Part shown: positions 1 to 10,300 of the stretch, piece after piece
Position numbering within the stretch: position 1 is the first letter of the stretch
Layout of the letters: each line of letters begins with the position of its first letter
Assembly (NCBI GenBank): GCA_001931905.2
Contig: MSJI02000307.1
Location: forward strand, 4,932 to 28,358
Reading direction: 5' to 3'
DNA from: Cladosporium sp. IMV 00045
Taxonomy: Eukaryota > Ascomycota > Dothideomycetes > Cladosporiales > Cladosporiaceae
Length of the DNA: 23,427 bases
The notes under the pieces: model-generated
Seen by the model: the letters and a program-made list of their open reading frames with translations, nothing else
Told to the model about the DNA's origin: nothing
Database searches by the model: none
Position numbers and translations under genes: made by a program

Positions 1-138
1 GGCTCCGGTGTCGGCGCCGCCCTCATCGCCGCCCTCACCATCAAGCGCGTCCAGGAGGGCAACCACAAGGGTATCCGCGACCCTCAGGGCATGCTTGCCG
101 GCACCGCCACTTCCAAGTCCAGCACCAACCAGGCGTAG
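1..138 (+). CDS. Hexokinase-family sugar kinase, C-terminal end (partial)
   Basis: Only the last 45 codons lie in the window, ending at TAG 136-138; the 5' part is beyond the left edge. The fragment opens with GSGVGAALIAAL, which matches the conserved C-terminal segment of fungal hexokinases and glucokinases, where a DGSG-x-GAAL motif helps close the adenine-nucleotide site. Hexokinases phosphorylate glucose or fructose at C6 using ATP in the cytosol, the first step of glycolysis. The roughly 25-residue hydrophilic tail after the motif is common in filamentous fungi. Whether this is hexokinase or glucokinase, and whether it is catalytic or a regulatory paralogue, cannot be told because the catalytic Asp and sugar-binding regions are outside the window. 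There is no intron in the visible part. Confidence 0.82.
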   Translation, partial: GSGVGAALIAALTIKRVQEGNHKGIRDPQGMLAGTATSKSSTNQA

Positions 139-2548
139 AGGGCCTCGTTGGCGCGGTTATTTTGAGCTTTTGATGCGCTGAGTGGGTTTCGGTTTTGATG
201 CTTCTTACAGAACAAATTATTATGGCATGGATCTTTTTTAGAGAGAAAATGAAAAATGAAAATGAATGAATTAGGGGAGGATGGGAACACGACGATGACG
301 ATGACTTGGGATCGCGGTGGATATGTGCATAACAGGAAACAGAGAAAACATTATAGATGGCTTGCCTTTTTGGCTCGCCCACCTGAGTTAGGTACATTTT
401 TGGTCGATAGCTGAGAATGGAATGGTGAAGATTGAACACACGAACATATCCCATCAGTCCTGTCATCGGTGAGCCTTCCAAATGTTGAGTCAACAAGGTC
501 AGATAGCCTAGAAACACTCACATCTACACCCGCATGCATTGCTGAGGATTCGTCTTCGACAAACCTCATCACTGATCATCGACACTAACAGGAAGAGACT
601 GTTTGTCTGCCACCCAACCCTTTGGATACAAAACGCAGCATCTCCATGAGGGTTTACTAAAGACTTCACAAACAAATGACGATACAATCGATTAGCCCGA
701 AATCAATCCACAACAATTGAGAACTGACTCTTCCCGTTTGCACCGATCACTTTGATCGGGGATGTTGGCATGGCAGATTTCTCAAAAGACTCCTGCCTTT
801 CCTAAATGGAAGCCGCGCTCGTCCTGCTAGAAAGGTTCGATCAGAAGAGAGACATGTCTTCTTTCTTTTCACGCTCTTGTGGACTCAGAAATCTTTCTTC
901 GTCATGATCGTACCCATGCTTCTTGACAGCACGCCCGGACATGTCAGCATGTTCCATTCACTGTTAGGAGACAAATAAGGCGAGCAGAGTCATCTGCTTC
1001 CTGCATGATGATCTATATCCATCTCATCATCATCCTCTTCCTGGATATATCTCCCAAGTGTATCATTCACCGACAATCCTCAAGCAGGACAAAAGATACA
1101 CATCCCCGCCGCACCGTCTTCCGCAAACGAGAGACAAGACGAAAATGCATGCGTGCGCTGGACATGCGGCCGGCGATATCATGTAGAGTCCTTTTATCTC
1201 CCACCATGCGTAGCGTGCAGCATGCGCACGATAACGCCAAAAGCCACTCGTCACGTATACACAAGGACAGGGTGTGTATGCTTCATGCAATGCATGTTTC
1301 ACAGCCATGGCCCTCCTCGATCAGCACGAGGGAAAAACACCAAAGATGAAAATATACAACAGAGACAAAAGGTTAAAAAAGACCTTCCATTCTACTTCTC
1401 GGCGATTCTGTCAGTAGCTTTTGACTACTGCATGCATGCATGCATTGCGTTTCTTGCGTGGTTACCAGAGGAGGTGGATACCGAAGTAATAGCACGCCGA
1501 TCCTATCGCCTCCGTCAGCATCGACACAAAAACGCCACGCGTGCGCTGATGAAATGCAAATCTGCAAGCTACTCATGCGGGATAGGCGAAGTTGCATTCC
1601 GTCTTGCGTCTTTCTTTCTTCGATATATGAATCTTCTGCGGGAAAGTAAGCATAGCGACTGGGCGGTATGGGGTTTGGATGTCTCGGAGATTTTTCCAGG
1701 TGTTGTTGTAAAGGCAGTTAGGGAGCGATGGATGTGGGCTAGAGGAAGATGTGTCTGCAGAGCTTGTCCAGAAGTCGACTTCTGTTATGGTCTTGCGTTT
1801 TTTCGGTTTCGCGGAAAAACCTGTGGATGTGCGCGAATGCTCGACGAATTGGAGAGGCGGTATGCTTGCATGTTTACATTTGACACCAAATACTTGTTGC
1901 ACATCACGTGCATCTGCTTCCTACGACATTTTTCAAGGAACAGGAGTGTAAACGCAACGAATTGAGTACCGAAGTGGCTATGGATATGGACAGCTCAGTT
2001 GTCGTGTTCGTTGCTATGTCGTCGCATTTTGCATGGACTCAGTCGAGAATGATAATGCGGCGCAGACAGTTGCCACTTCACTTACCGGACACCCACATGT
2101 TATGTTAGCGGAAGAGTTCTGGGGATGGGGTATAGACGTAAAGGAGCAGCTGTGGTGCCGGAAGGAACTTTGCAACAGACGATATCGTGACAGGGTAGAA
2201 AAGGAGTTGATGCACGGAAGTATGGAGATGTTGAATATGTTAGGAACGATAGTATAGAGCCGTATCTTGATGTTTTCCTCGGGTATATATACAACCAAAG
2301 CCCCATTCTTGTCCTATCATCATCAAGCGGCCCGAGTAATAGACAGGCAAAAGAGCAAAAATAAAACGCCAGTCAAAGGAGTATATGCCTCACAGGAAAA
2401 AAAGCCTCGCTAAAAACAATCAAAATTTCACAGGATCAATGGCCTGTGAGTAGGTCCAGGTAGTAAAGCAATCTGGTTTCGTTGCTGGAGATCTTGTCTC
2501 TTTTTTTACTTTCTTTTTTGTTTCTTCTTTCTCGCAAATGAGGTGAGC
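139..2548. other. Long convergent spacer between hexokinase and ISU1; no supported gene
   Basis: This 2.4-kb stretch separates the 3' ends of two converging genes, so it must hold both 3' UTRs. The AT-rich part just after the hexokinase stop (about 200-260) fits a 3' UTR. From about 1140 to 1600 the DNA is rich in ATGC/TGCA words, including (TGCA)4 at 1429-1444. A TATATATA run lies at 2284-2291. Open frames exist on both strands, the longest about 270 codons at 1153-1965, but that one opens with GTG, is rich in Cys, Arg and Trp, and shows no recognisable domain. I therefore call no protein gene; a non-coding RNA or a multi-exon lineage-specific gene cannot be excluded. Confidence 0.6.
1429..1444. 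repeat. (TGCA)4 microsatellite
   Basis: Four perfect tandem copies of the self-complementary tetranucleotide TGCA. It is an alternating purine-pyrimidine tract and lies in the spacer after the hexokinase gene. Confidence 0.9.
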
Positions 2549-3193
2549 TTAAGCGGTGGCGGACACCTTCTCGATCTCAATCTCGGGCATGGCAGCACCG
2601 GTACCGCCGAGATCGGTGGCCTTGGCCTTGGGGTTCTTGGTGTAGTAGTTGCTGATGGCGGACTTGATGGCGTCCTCGGCAAGCATGGAGCAGTGGACTG
2701 GAGAACATTGTTAGTTGAATGTGTCTGATGTACTTGATGGGATGAATGACATACGCTTGACGGGAGGCAAGCAAAGCTCCTTGGCAATCTCAGTGTTCTT
2801 GATACGGCCGGCCTGCTCGAGAGTCATGCCGCGGACGAGCTCAGTCAGGTAGCTGCTGCTGGCGATGGCGGAGCCACAACCGAAGGTCTTGAACTTGACG
2901 TCCGAGATGGTGTTGTCGTTAGGGTCGACCTTGATCTGGAGCTTCATCACGTCGCCACACGCCGGGGCGCCGACGAGACCGGTGCCGACGTCGTTGTCGC
3001 CTTTGACCATGCTGCCGACATTGCGCGGGTTGTTGTAGTGGTCGAGGACCTTCTCGTGGTAGCCTCGCCTGCTGACGGCCTGCTGGATGGCGGGAGCGGC
3101 GGAGCGGGCGAAGGAGGCGGTGGTAGGGCGAGTTGCGGATGCGAGGGCGCGGCTCGCCTGGGCGGGCGCGGTGGCGATGACTCTTCTGAACAT
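2549..3193 (-). CDS. ISU1: Mitochondrial iron-sulfur cluster scaffold protein Isu1 (IscU family)
   Basis: Two exons: 3193-2755 and 2697-2549, with a 57-bp intron at 2698-2754 (donor GTATGT, branch CTAAC, acceptor CAG). The joined product is 195 aa. Isu1 is the matrix scaffold on which Nfs1, frataxin and ferredoxin assemble [2Fe-2S] clusters, which are then passed on by the Hsp70 Ssq1 and its J-protein. Residues 1-43 form an Arg/Ala/Ser-rich mitochondrial presequence, and the mature part begins near YHEKVLDHYNNPRNVGS. The three cluster-ligand cysteines are visible: C79 (GAPACGD, with D81), C106 (FGCGSA) and C149 (LHCSM, with H148). The Hsp70-binding motif LPPVK is at 142-146. The intron splits the codon for L147, and correct splicing restores PPVKLHCSMLAEDAI, which confirms the model. 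Length is typical of fungal Isu1. The leader upstream of the ATG is rich in CA, as in many fungal 5' UTRs. Confidence 0.97.
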
Positions 3194-4317
3194 GATGGGT
3201 GTAGTTGTGGGTGTATGTGCCGGTGATGTAGAGAGGTGTGTCGATGGGTTGGGAGGATGTAGGTGATGTCGTCGTTGAGCGTTATCTCGTTGAAAGTCGT
3301 GAATGGCAAATCCGGGCCCATGACTTAATGCTTGGCGGAAGGGCCGGCTTCGCTAGATCTGATTGCTCGCTCGCTGCTCGCTCCCCCGCCTTTTTTGCTC
3401 GCTCCGCTCGCTTACCTCTGCGTCGGACTTTAGGCCTTCTTCCAGTCATCTCTTTGTCTTTGCTCGGGTAAGGCATTCAGGCACTCTGACTAGCTCATGC
3501 AGGGTCCAGCCAAAGAAAAGGTCGTGCCTCGCGTGGATGGTGGTTGTCTTGATTCTGTTTGCAATACTAAGAAACCAATGCTCACATGTCAGTGTTCAGG
3601 TACTGGATACGATCATTCCCAAATCTAAGTGTTATTAGTTATTAGAATCTCGATTTCCAGAAGGTCAACAGAACACACGAAGATTTTCCAGTCCAGCTGT
3701 CCTTCCCAATCCACCATCAGCCCCTCCCCTCCCCACCGAAATTATTCCCTGCCGCAACCGTTCCATCTTCACAAGAAAAAAAAAAAGGCCAGACCGAATT
3801 ATACGTACACGACGACAGTAGTACGTGTATGTCGTTTTAGCATGCATTAGAAAAGACAATCACCGCCACAGCCGCCTTCAAATGACTAATAAGACATGCT
3901 TGACCCTTCCCAATCAGCCGAAACGCTGGCGGCGCATCCTCCACTCGATTTGATAGACCCTAGAATGACCCTTATGTCACATCCCTTTTCTTTTCCCCTG
4001 CTCCTCCTTTCTAGAAGCCGACATGCCGGTTGCTTCTTACGACAACAGCACGAATCGTAAGTTCAAACGGTGGTCTTTGGACGATCACGCAGTAGTCAGA
4101 ATGGTCGTTGTGTGCATGAATAAATACGCTTTGATTTTCGCAGGGTTGCTGGTTTGGAGCCACCGGCTGCCTGGGAAACCGGGAGGGAAAAGGGACTTCC
4201 TTTTTACGCGAAAAGGCATGGGCACGAAGTGGGAGTGGTATTGTACAGAATTTAGCTACTATGGCAACGCCCGAGGCAAGTCGAGAGCACGGGTCAAGCT
4301 GTGACAGCGACGAAGAC
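3194..4317. promoter_or_regulatory. ISU1 upstream region and Pol5 3' flank
   Basis: This 1.1-kb interval lies between the ISU1 start codon and the Pol5 stop codon; both genes run leftward, so it holds the ISU1 promoter and leader and the Pol5 3' UTR. Five copies of the hexamer GCTCGC (GCGAGC on the ISU1 strand) fall at 3365, 3369, 3376, 3397 and 3406, about 170-220 bp upstream of the ISU1 ATG. An A11 homopolymer is at 3776-3786. I see no convincing gene here. Confidence 0.45.
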
Positions 4318-7300
4318 TCACGCCTGCTTCCGCGTAGCGATGGACCAGCTGGTCCATTCCGTGAAGACACTGCTGTGCACTTTGCTCTTGGGATCGAGCC
4401 ACCATTTCTCCTGCAGGTCGGCGTACTTGGATGTAATCGCGCTGTAGTGCTTCGGGTCCAGAGCGATGAGGACCTTGGCGAGGAACAGGCTGGCTCGACT
4501 GCAGGCGTTGGCGTGCAGTTTGGAGCCATCCTTGCCCATTTCCGCGTGGATGGACGACATGAGCTCGAGGACAATTTCTGAGTCCTCAGTCTCGGGCGTG
4601 GACTTGTGCTTGTTGCATGCGTCGAAGTAGTTCTTGAGGACGGCGAAGGCTTTCTCTGCTGTAGGCTTGCTGGTGGTTGTGCGGATGAGAATGATAAGGG
4701 GCATGAGCAGATCCAGGGCGAGGATGTTGGAGTATTGTGCTTTGACGTAGATGGTCAGGAGGTCCAACACGCGGTTCTTGAAGTTGATGATGTTGTCTTT
4801 GGCGTCCTTGTTGTCTTGCTTCTTGCCGGATCTCTTCTTGATCTCTTTGAAGACCTTCTCCAGCGCGGGCTCGACGGCCATCATTTGCTCGTCGTCCATG
4901 TCGGAGTCTTGGTCTTCTTCATCAGCGTCCTGGTCGAGGGCGGCAGAGCCTAGAGCTTCAGCGAGCTTCTTGTCGAATGCCGCGAGTTCTTCCTCGTCTT
5001 CTTCGCCCTCCTCGTCATCATCATTGTCAGAATCGGAGTCCTCCTCGGACTCCTCGTCTTCGTCACCGCTGCCGCTCTCTTCCGAGCCGTCAACTCCAAA
5101 TGCTTCGCCGTCGGCCATCTCAACATCAGACATGTCCTCAACATCGACAGCAGATCCATCATCTGAGTCCTCCTCTTGTGCAGCTCCTCCAGCATCATCG
5201 CCCTGAGCAAAAAGCTCTTGCTGTCCACTCAAGCTTTCCTTTTGCGAAAGAATGTCGAGCATTGATTGCAGTCCATCCGCATTTAGGCTGCCAGTAAAAG
5301 CAGCGAAGACTTGTTCAGCCAGCTTGCGGAACAGCGCAGACTGTTTGGAGACGAAGCTCAGCAAGAGCTCGATGAGTACGGAAGCCGACTCGGTGTTCTT
5401 TCCCCAGTCTCCGGCACAGTTGTGCAAATCCTCAAGCGCGGGGACTGCATCAGGCTCTTCGTTGTAGATCTGGAAAACAGACATGGCAAACAAAAGAGCA
5501 AAAGCTTGTGCGGTAGCTGCCTTTGATGGGTTTTTGGTTTTTGCCACCTTTTCTTGTGCGTCCTGAATGGCCTTGTCGGTGCGCTTCACCAAAGATTTAG
5601 TCTCCTTACTTGCAGTTGAATGGAAGGTTGAGTTCTTCGAAGCGCGCAGAGCCTTGAGCAGACCATAGACGGCAGTCGCGGCGTCCGAAAGCGGTAAGTT
5701 CATCAGTTGCGTAACGCATGAAGAGAGTCGAGAGCGGAAGATAGACTTTGAAGAGTCGGAGAGCGGAGGGCTGACGTCCTCGGGTTTAGCTGGCTCGCAA
5801 TATCCAAGCTCGATGAAGGTGTCCAGAACAACGTTAAGCCAAGGTGAGGGAGCAGCGTTCTTTTGCTTTGCGTCGGACTTGACGAAAAGCTCAGCGGGCT
5901 CCTTGTGGGAGCGAACGATTGAAAGAAGTAAATCGGCAAGCATGCGTCTCTGAGCGTCTGCTTGCGCCTGCTCTCCTTGATGCACATTGGGCTTGTGCAT
6001 GAGCTTCTGGACAAAGGTCACAACCGCGAGCAAGCTCTCGGAGTTAGACTGAGCAAGGAGAGTCTCCACGGTCTTGGTCTTAGTGACCTGGTCGAAATTG
6101 GCTGCACCTTCCTCGATCAAACCTTGAGCCAATCCAGCAGTGGCGCTCGGGTCTTGCTTCGATCTAGCGATAGCTGAGTTCAATGCCGCCTTCGCCGCGT
6201 CGAACAAATAGCGCTGAGCTCCTGCTCGCTGGTTTATGATGCATCTGGTGAGGTTTGGAGTGAAAAGCTGACGAAGGACGGGAGAAGGAGCAGACGAAAT
6301 GGCCATGGCTAGAACCTGAAATCCAAGAGCCTTGCGTTCGGCTGAGGAAGATGAGTGGAACAAGCCAGACTCCACGACTTGCGTCCAGAATTGAGTAAAG
6401 TCCTTCGCAGAACGCTGGCCGCCGTACAACTCGGCAAGGATGACTGGCCAAGCAAAAGACGGCGCGGTCTGTCGTGAGCCTGAACCAGCCTTGCCGCCTT
6501 GTTGCTCGTCATCGATGGGAATTTCTTGAACCACCTTGCTCATGACAGTCCTCTCATTTGCAGAGAGCGGATCGTTGTGTTGCCAGACTCCCTTTGGTAG
6601 TTTGATCTTGGTCGATGATTTCGCCAGCGTAATCCAGATCGCCACACCCTCAGGTGTCTTCCAAAGGGAATTTTCGTGCAGCGCATCGACGAGTGTCTGC
6701 AGGCGCTCGGCGGGCAGTGCCTTGCCGACACCAACAAGATACTCGTACAGCATCGCGCCACATTCCCTCCTCAACCACTGCTTCTCGCACATAAGGCCCA
6801 TCACGGCCGCAATAAAGTCCTTCCATTCTTGCACCGAAACCGTCGCACTCGATCCAACACCACTTTGCAGCACTGCCTGGTAGGCGAATCTCCTCCCAAG
6901 CAAGTAATCTCTCCTCTCCTGGCCGCCAGCAGTCGGGTGCACCGTGGTACATTCGGGGATCTTCGTCGTGATTTTGCCAAGAGTGAATCCAGAATCCTTA
7001 AGCTCCAAGGCAAGCCTCAGCACTTCAGACAGAGCGATCGAAAACCCCAGTCTGGCAGCTTTCCTTCCACTGCAAAGACCTTTGATGAGCCGAGTAATCG
7101 CCTTTTCGATGCGCTCGATCTGTTGGTCCGATTTGACAGACAGGTTTCTGATCACCTCGCCCGCGGCCTTAATCCTAACCGCCTGAACATCATCTGCAAG
7201 GTCGTTGTAAATTTTCGCTAATTGCGCATCTGCCTCCGAGTAATCCAGACGCCTTTTCCGGGATGGATGAATAGGCTCGGTGACGGCGGCGACGTCATTA

Positions 7301-7326
7301 TCGTGCGCACGTTTTACTCCTCCCAT
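4318..7326 (-). CDS. POL5: Pol5/MYBBP1A-type nucleolar protein required for rRNA synthesis
   Basis: A single uninterrupted exon of 1002 aa, starting at the ATG at 7326 (MGGVKRAHDND) and ending at TGA 4320-4318. The protein matches fungal Pol5, named as a DNA polymerase but in fact an essential nucleolar factor for rRNA production and ribosome assembly, related to animal MYBBP1A. Visible hallmarks are an N-terminal basic patch (SRKRRLDYSEAD) likely to act in nuclear import, a long all-helical HEAT-like body with the conserved GLCSGRKAARLGFS segment near residue 90, and an Asp/Glu/Ser tract at about 707-812, typical of nucleolar proteins. A conserved C-terminal helical region follows (YSNILALDLLMPLI, EKWW). 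Length agrees with yeast Pol5 (about 1020 aa). The frame stays open upstream to two ATGs at 7467 and 7464, which would add 47 residues; I chose the internal start because MGGVKR with its basic patch resembles the family N-terminus. Confidence 0.93.
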   Translation of the reverse strand: MGGVKRAHDNDVAAVTEPIHPSRKRRLDYSEADAQLAKIYNDLADDVQAVRIKAAGEVIRNLSVKSDQQIERIEKAITRLIKGLCSGRKAARLGFSIALSEVLRLALELKDSGFTLGKITTKIPECTTVHPTAGGQERRDYLLGRRFAYQAVLQSGVGSSATVSVQEWKDFIAAVMGLMCEKQWLRRECGAMLYEYLVGVGKALPAERLQTLVDALHENSLWKTPEGVAIWITLAKSSTKIKLPKGVWQHNDPLSANERTVMSKVVQEIPIDDEQQGGKAGSGSRQTAPSFAWPVILAELYGGQRSAKDFTQFWTQVVESGLFHSSSSAERKALGFQVLAMAISSAPSPVLRQLFTPNLTRCIINQRAGAQRYLFDAAKAALNSAIARSKQDPSATAGLAQGLIEEGAANFDQVTKTKTVETLLAQSNSESLLAVVTFVQKLMHKPNVHQGEQAQADAQRRMLADLLLSIVRSHKEPAELFVKSDAKQKNAAPSPWLNVVLDTFIELGYCEPAKPEDVSPPLSDSSKSIFRSRLSSCVTQLMNLPLSDAATAVYGLLKALRASKNSTFHSTASKETKSLVKRTDKAIQDAQEKVAKTKNPSKAATAQAFALLFAMSVFQIYNEEPDAVPALEDLHNCAGDWGKNTESASVLIELLLSFVSKQSALFRKLAEQVFAAFTGSLNADGLQSMLDILSQKESLSGQQELFAQGDDAGGAAQEEDSDDGSAVDVEDMSDVEMADGEAFGVDGSEESGSGDEDEESEEDSDSDNDDDEEGEEDEEELAAFDKKLAEALGSAALDQDADEEDQDSDMDDEQMMAVEPALEKVFKEIKKRSGKKQDNKDAKDNIINFKNRVLDLLTIYVKAQYSNILALDLLMPLIILIRTTTSKPTAEKAFAVLKNYFDACNKHKSTPETEDSEIVLELMSSIHAEMGKDGSKLHANACSRASLFLAKVLIALDPKHYSAITSKYADLQEKWWLDPKSKVHSSVFTEWTSWSIATRKQA

Positions 7327-10300
7327 TGCGAGAACTTGGTATATAAGATTGGAATGACGAAAGGCGATGCTTGGTGGTAATATTATGGTACCACGAAAAC
7401 CATGCAAATGAGGTCGAACGATGGACCGGGTATTGCCTGCGGCCCGTAGCGAGGCGCGAGCCATCATCCTGGGTCAAATTTAGTGACTCAGGCCTCCCAG
7501 GCCCCCCTCATGCCCCTCTGGATCATTTTCTACTAGAAATTCCATCTCAAGTCTTGAGGAAAAGAGACCTCAGGCATGGTGTTCTTGCATCGCGATTTGA
7601 GCAAAATCATCATCGGATGAGAGCGAAATTCATTCAACCGAAACGGAGATGTTCCAAGAACATTGCTCCGATCGATCGAGAGATGCGCAAGCTTCGTGTT
7701 CCACCTCGATCGGAATCGCAGTTTACATAGGCGGCACGTCAGTGATTTGCCACCGGAGCCCGCATGTATCGGGTGACGAGCATGTTCATCGCACGATTGA
7801 TACATCACGTGATCGCGAGATGCGGCTGAAGGTTCCGCTTGGCCAAATCTTCTTCAATGTTTACTGCGACGCGTGAACGCGTCTTCCAGAATGCTTTTTC
7901 CGAAGACAGCCGGTCGCTTTTGGTGATACCGGTACGGAGGCCCAGTGCGGCAGCTAACTCCATTCTGCAGAGTGAAGCGTTGTGCCATCCTGGCACCGCG
8001 CAACAGCCCGTTGGACCCTCGAAAGGGGGAGAGAAGAAAATGTTCTGTGAAAACGCCAGCTCCAGCATATGGGCCTCCTGGTTGTCGGTGCTGATTTTGG
8101 TGTCGTCAATTGACGGCCGCGGCCCTGAACACAGACCTGCAATGATGTATTCAGGGCCTGCAGACGAGCAGCTGGGCAAGGCACTTAAAACCGGGGCCTC
8201 GGGCCAATGACATGAGGGCAATGGCTACGCGCCGGGCAACCTGGCAAAAGCAAGCAGGCGAGGAATCCACGCTTTGCTCAGCTCGCAACCTGCAGCGCGA
8301 GAACACAGGAAAACGGGCGTTTTGACCTTTTGGACGCGTGCTTCGCCATCCGCAGGTGCGGCGTCCGCCCCGGCATCCCACAAATACTGCCGCATGAAGG
8401 TCGTCCAGGGCTGCCAGGGCTGGTCAGCTCTCCACACGAGCTCTGGCGTGGGATCGGCCAATGGACAGCCAAGGAGGCGTCCTGCATCGTGGTGTTACGG
8501 CGCTAACAGCGTTGCGCAGCTGCTGTGCCAGAGTATGTTTTCGATGCAAAGGACTCGGTGGGGAAAGGTAAGAGCTGTTGGAGCTGTGGCTTTCCCATCG
8601 TAATCGTCGTCTGAGCCGCATTGGGAATCCGCACGTTTCGTTAGCGGCATCACGACCGACTTGACGAGATATCGATATCTGGGAACACCCAGACTGACTG
8701 AGATGACACTGTGAGGGCATCTCATCCTGACATCAAGGCAGTCTGCCGTGTGGTGACGTCGGTCGTGACATACATCGAGTTTGGAGTATAAGATCTCTCG
8801 ATTGTTCTGGCTCGCTGCCACGCGCCGAAGGAAGACGCCGGGACCGTGTTGCTGTCAGTGCGACGCGAACGGCTAAGTGTGCTCACGAGCGCCGGTTTGG
8901 GCCAATGGCAGCTGCGACAATGGCTTTTGGGGCCGGCAGCAGATCATTGCGCGATGCCCTGGCAGCGGAGGGTGCGTGCCACAGTTGCTTCGGCGATTCA
9001 GGATTTGCGAAAGGGAGGGCGCTGCAACGCCGGTGTGGGAGTGACGACAGTCGCAGCTGTCACCGGGCAGAACCTGGACGGGTACCGTGGGCACGGCTAG
9101 ACAGTAAAGACATGTAGGGCCTGGAGAATCAGATGGGAGATTGGGCGTGGCGAGACAGATCGTGGGAATCATGCGAACATGGAGATTTTCCGTAGAGCAG
9201 CACTTTTGGATGGATGGGAAACTCTAGCTGGAGCTCTCGTCTACCAGATACCTCGTACCTTGCACTTGGCCGCTGTGACTGGCAATCCGCTACTATACCT
9301 GGCACACACGCGGATTCCCGCAGCTTGTACCTTGCAGAGCATGGTGCCCGGCGGGTTGCTCAGCGCAGCAGGCTGGCTCCACGGCTTCAGCTGCGCGCCG
9401 GCGAAGGGGCATGTAGCAACGCGCAGGACCAGGCATATGCCAGCAATCAGCACCGGCTAAGCACCAGCACCAACACCAGCTACGCGGGCAAGGGCTGCAG
9501 AGGGTCAGAGGCCCTGAGAGCCCCGTTCCTCCTGTATATGCCGTGTTTGGCGATGATGCGGGCAGCGGACATGGACAAAGTTGGCATGCGTAAGATAGCG
9601 TTGCCCATCATCCAGCCAGCCGCTCTCCACCACACGCACGCCTGGCTGTCGTGCATATGCGAGGCAAAACGTGAGGAGCAGCGGCACATATGGACTACCA
9701 GTACGACTACTGTAGGGTGGTGTGGGTGGGCAGATGGGAGATCGACGATGGGGCAGCAACCAGTAATACCGTCGACGCTCCTCAGCCTGCGTGTCCGACT
9801 ACGGCAAGACTGCACGATACTGATCGGCCGGGGTGGAGACCGATGGCAACTGGCGTGCCTTTTCGTCTAGCCGTGTCTAGTAGTGGCCTGCTCGAGTAGT
9901 CTCAAAGTCAGTTCCTCTCTACGCATAGCATTTTCAAGGTTGCGCCGTTACCAAGCGCCAAACCGCTGCACGTCGCTAACGCCGCCTGGCAAGGGCATCC
10001 CCGCTCGGACGGCGCTGCACCTGCGCTGCCAGAGCAACAACACCGGACCTGGCTGGCACACTCTTTCTTAACCACTGGCTGAGCACCAGTCTCTACTCAC
10101 TCTGCTCACCACTGCCAGTCTCATCATTCCTACCTCTCCCGGCACCGACGACTTCGAACGGAGACTCACGAACAACCGCAACTGCCATACCGAGAGGGTA
10201 GTCGCCGTCCGTCACGTGTGTCGCTAGTCCAGCCTGACGTCGACATATCCCACTCGTTTGGATAGCCGCAGAGAGATAGAGATAACGAGCGAGCTCTGGA

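Noticed and set aside
832..842. tRNA B-box-like GGTTCGATC
   Set aside because: The flanking bases cannot form a T stem and no A box or acceptor stem is found upstream.
1153..1965. 270-codon open frame on + in the first spacer
   Set aside because: It opens with GTG rather than ATG, is rich in Cys, Arg and Trp, crosses TGCA microsatellite DNA, and has no recognisable domain.
2284..2291. TATATATA run as a promoter TATA box
   Set aside because: No plausible coding start follows at a suitable distance on either strand, and the run lies near the ISU1 3' end.
9214..9870. 218-codon ATG frame on + in the Pol5/Cdc25 spacer
   Set aside because: The composition is irregular, there is no motif, and competing frames of similar length lie on both strands in GC-rich DNA.
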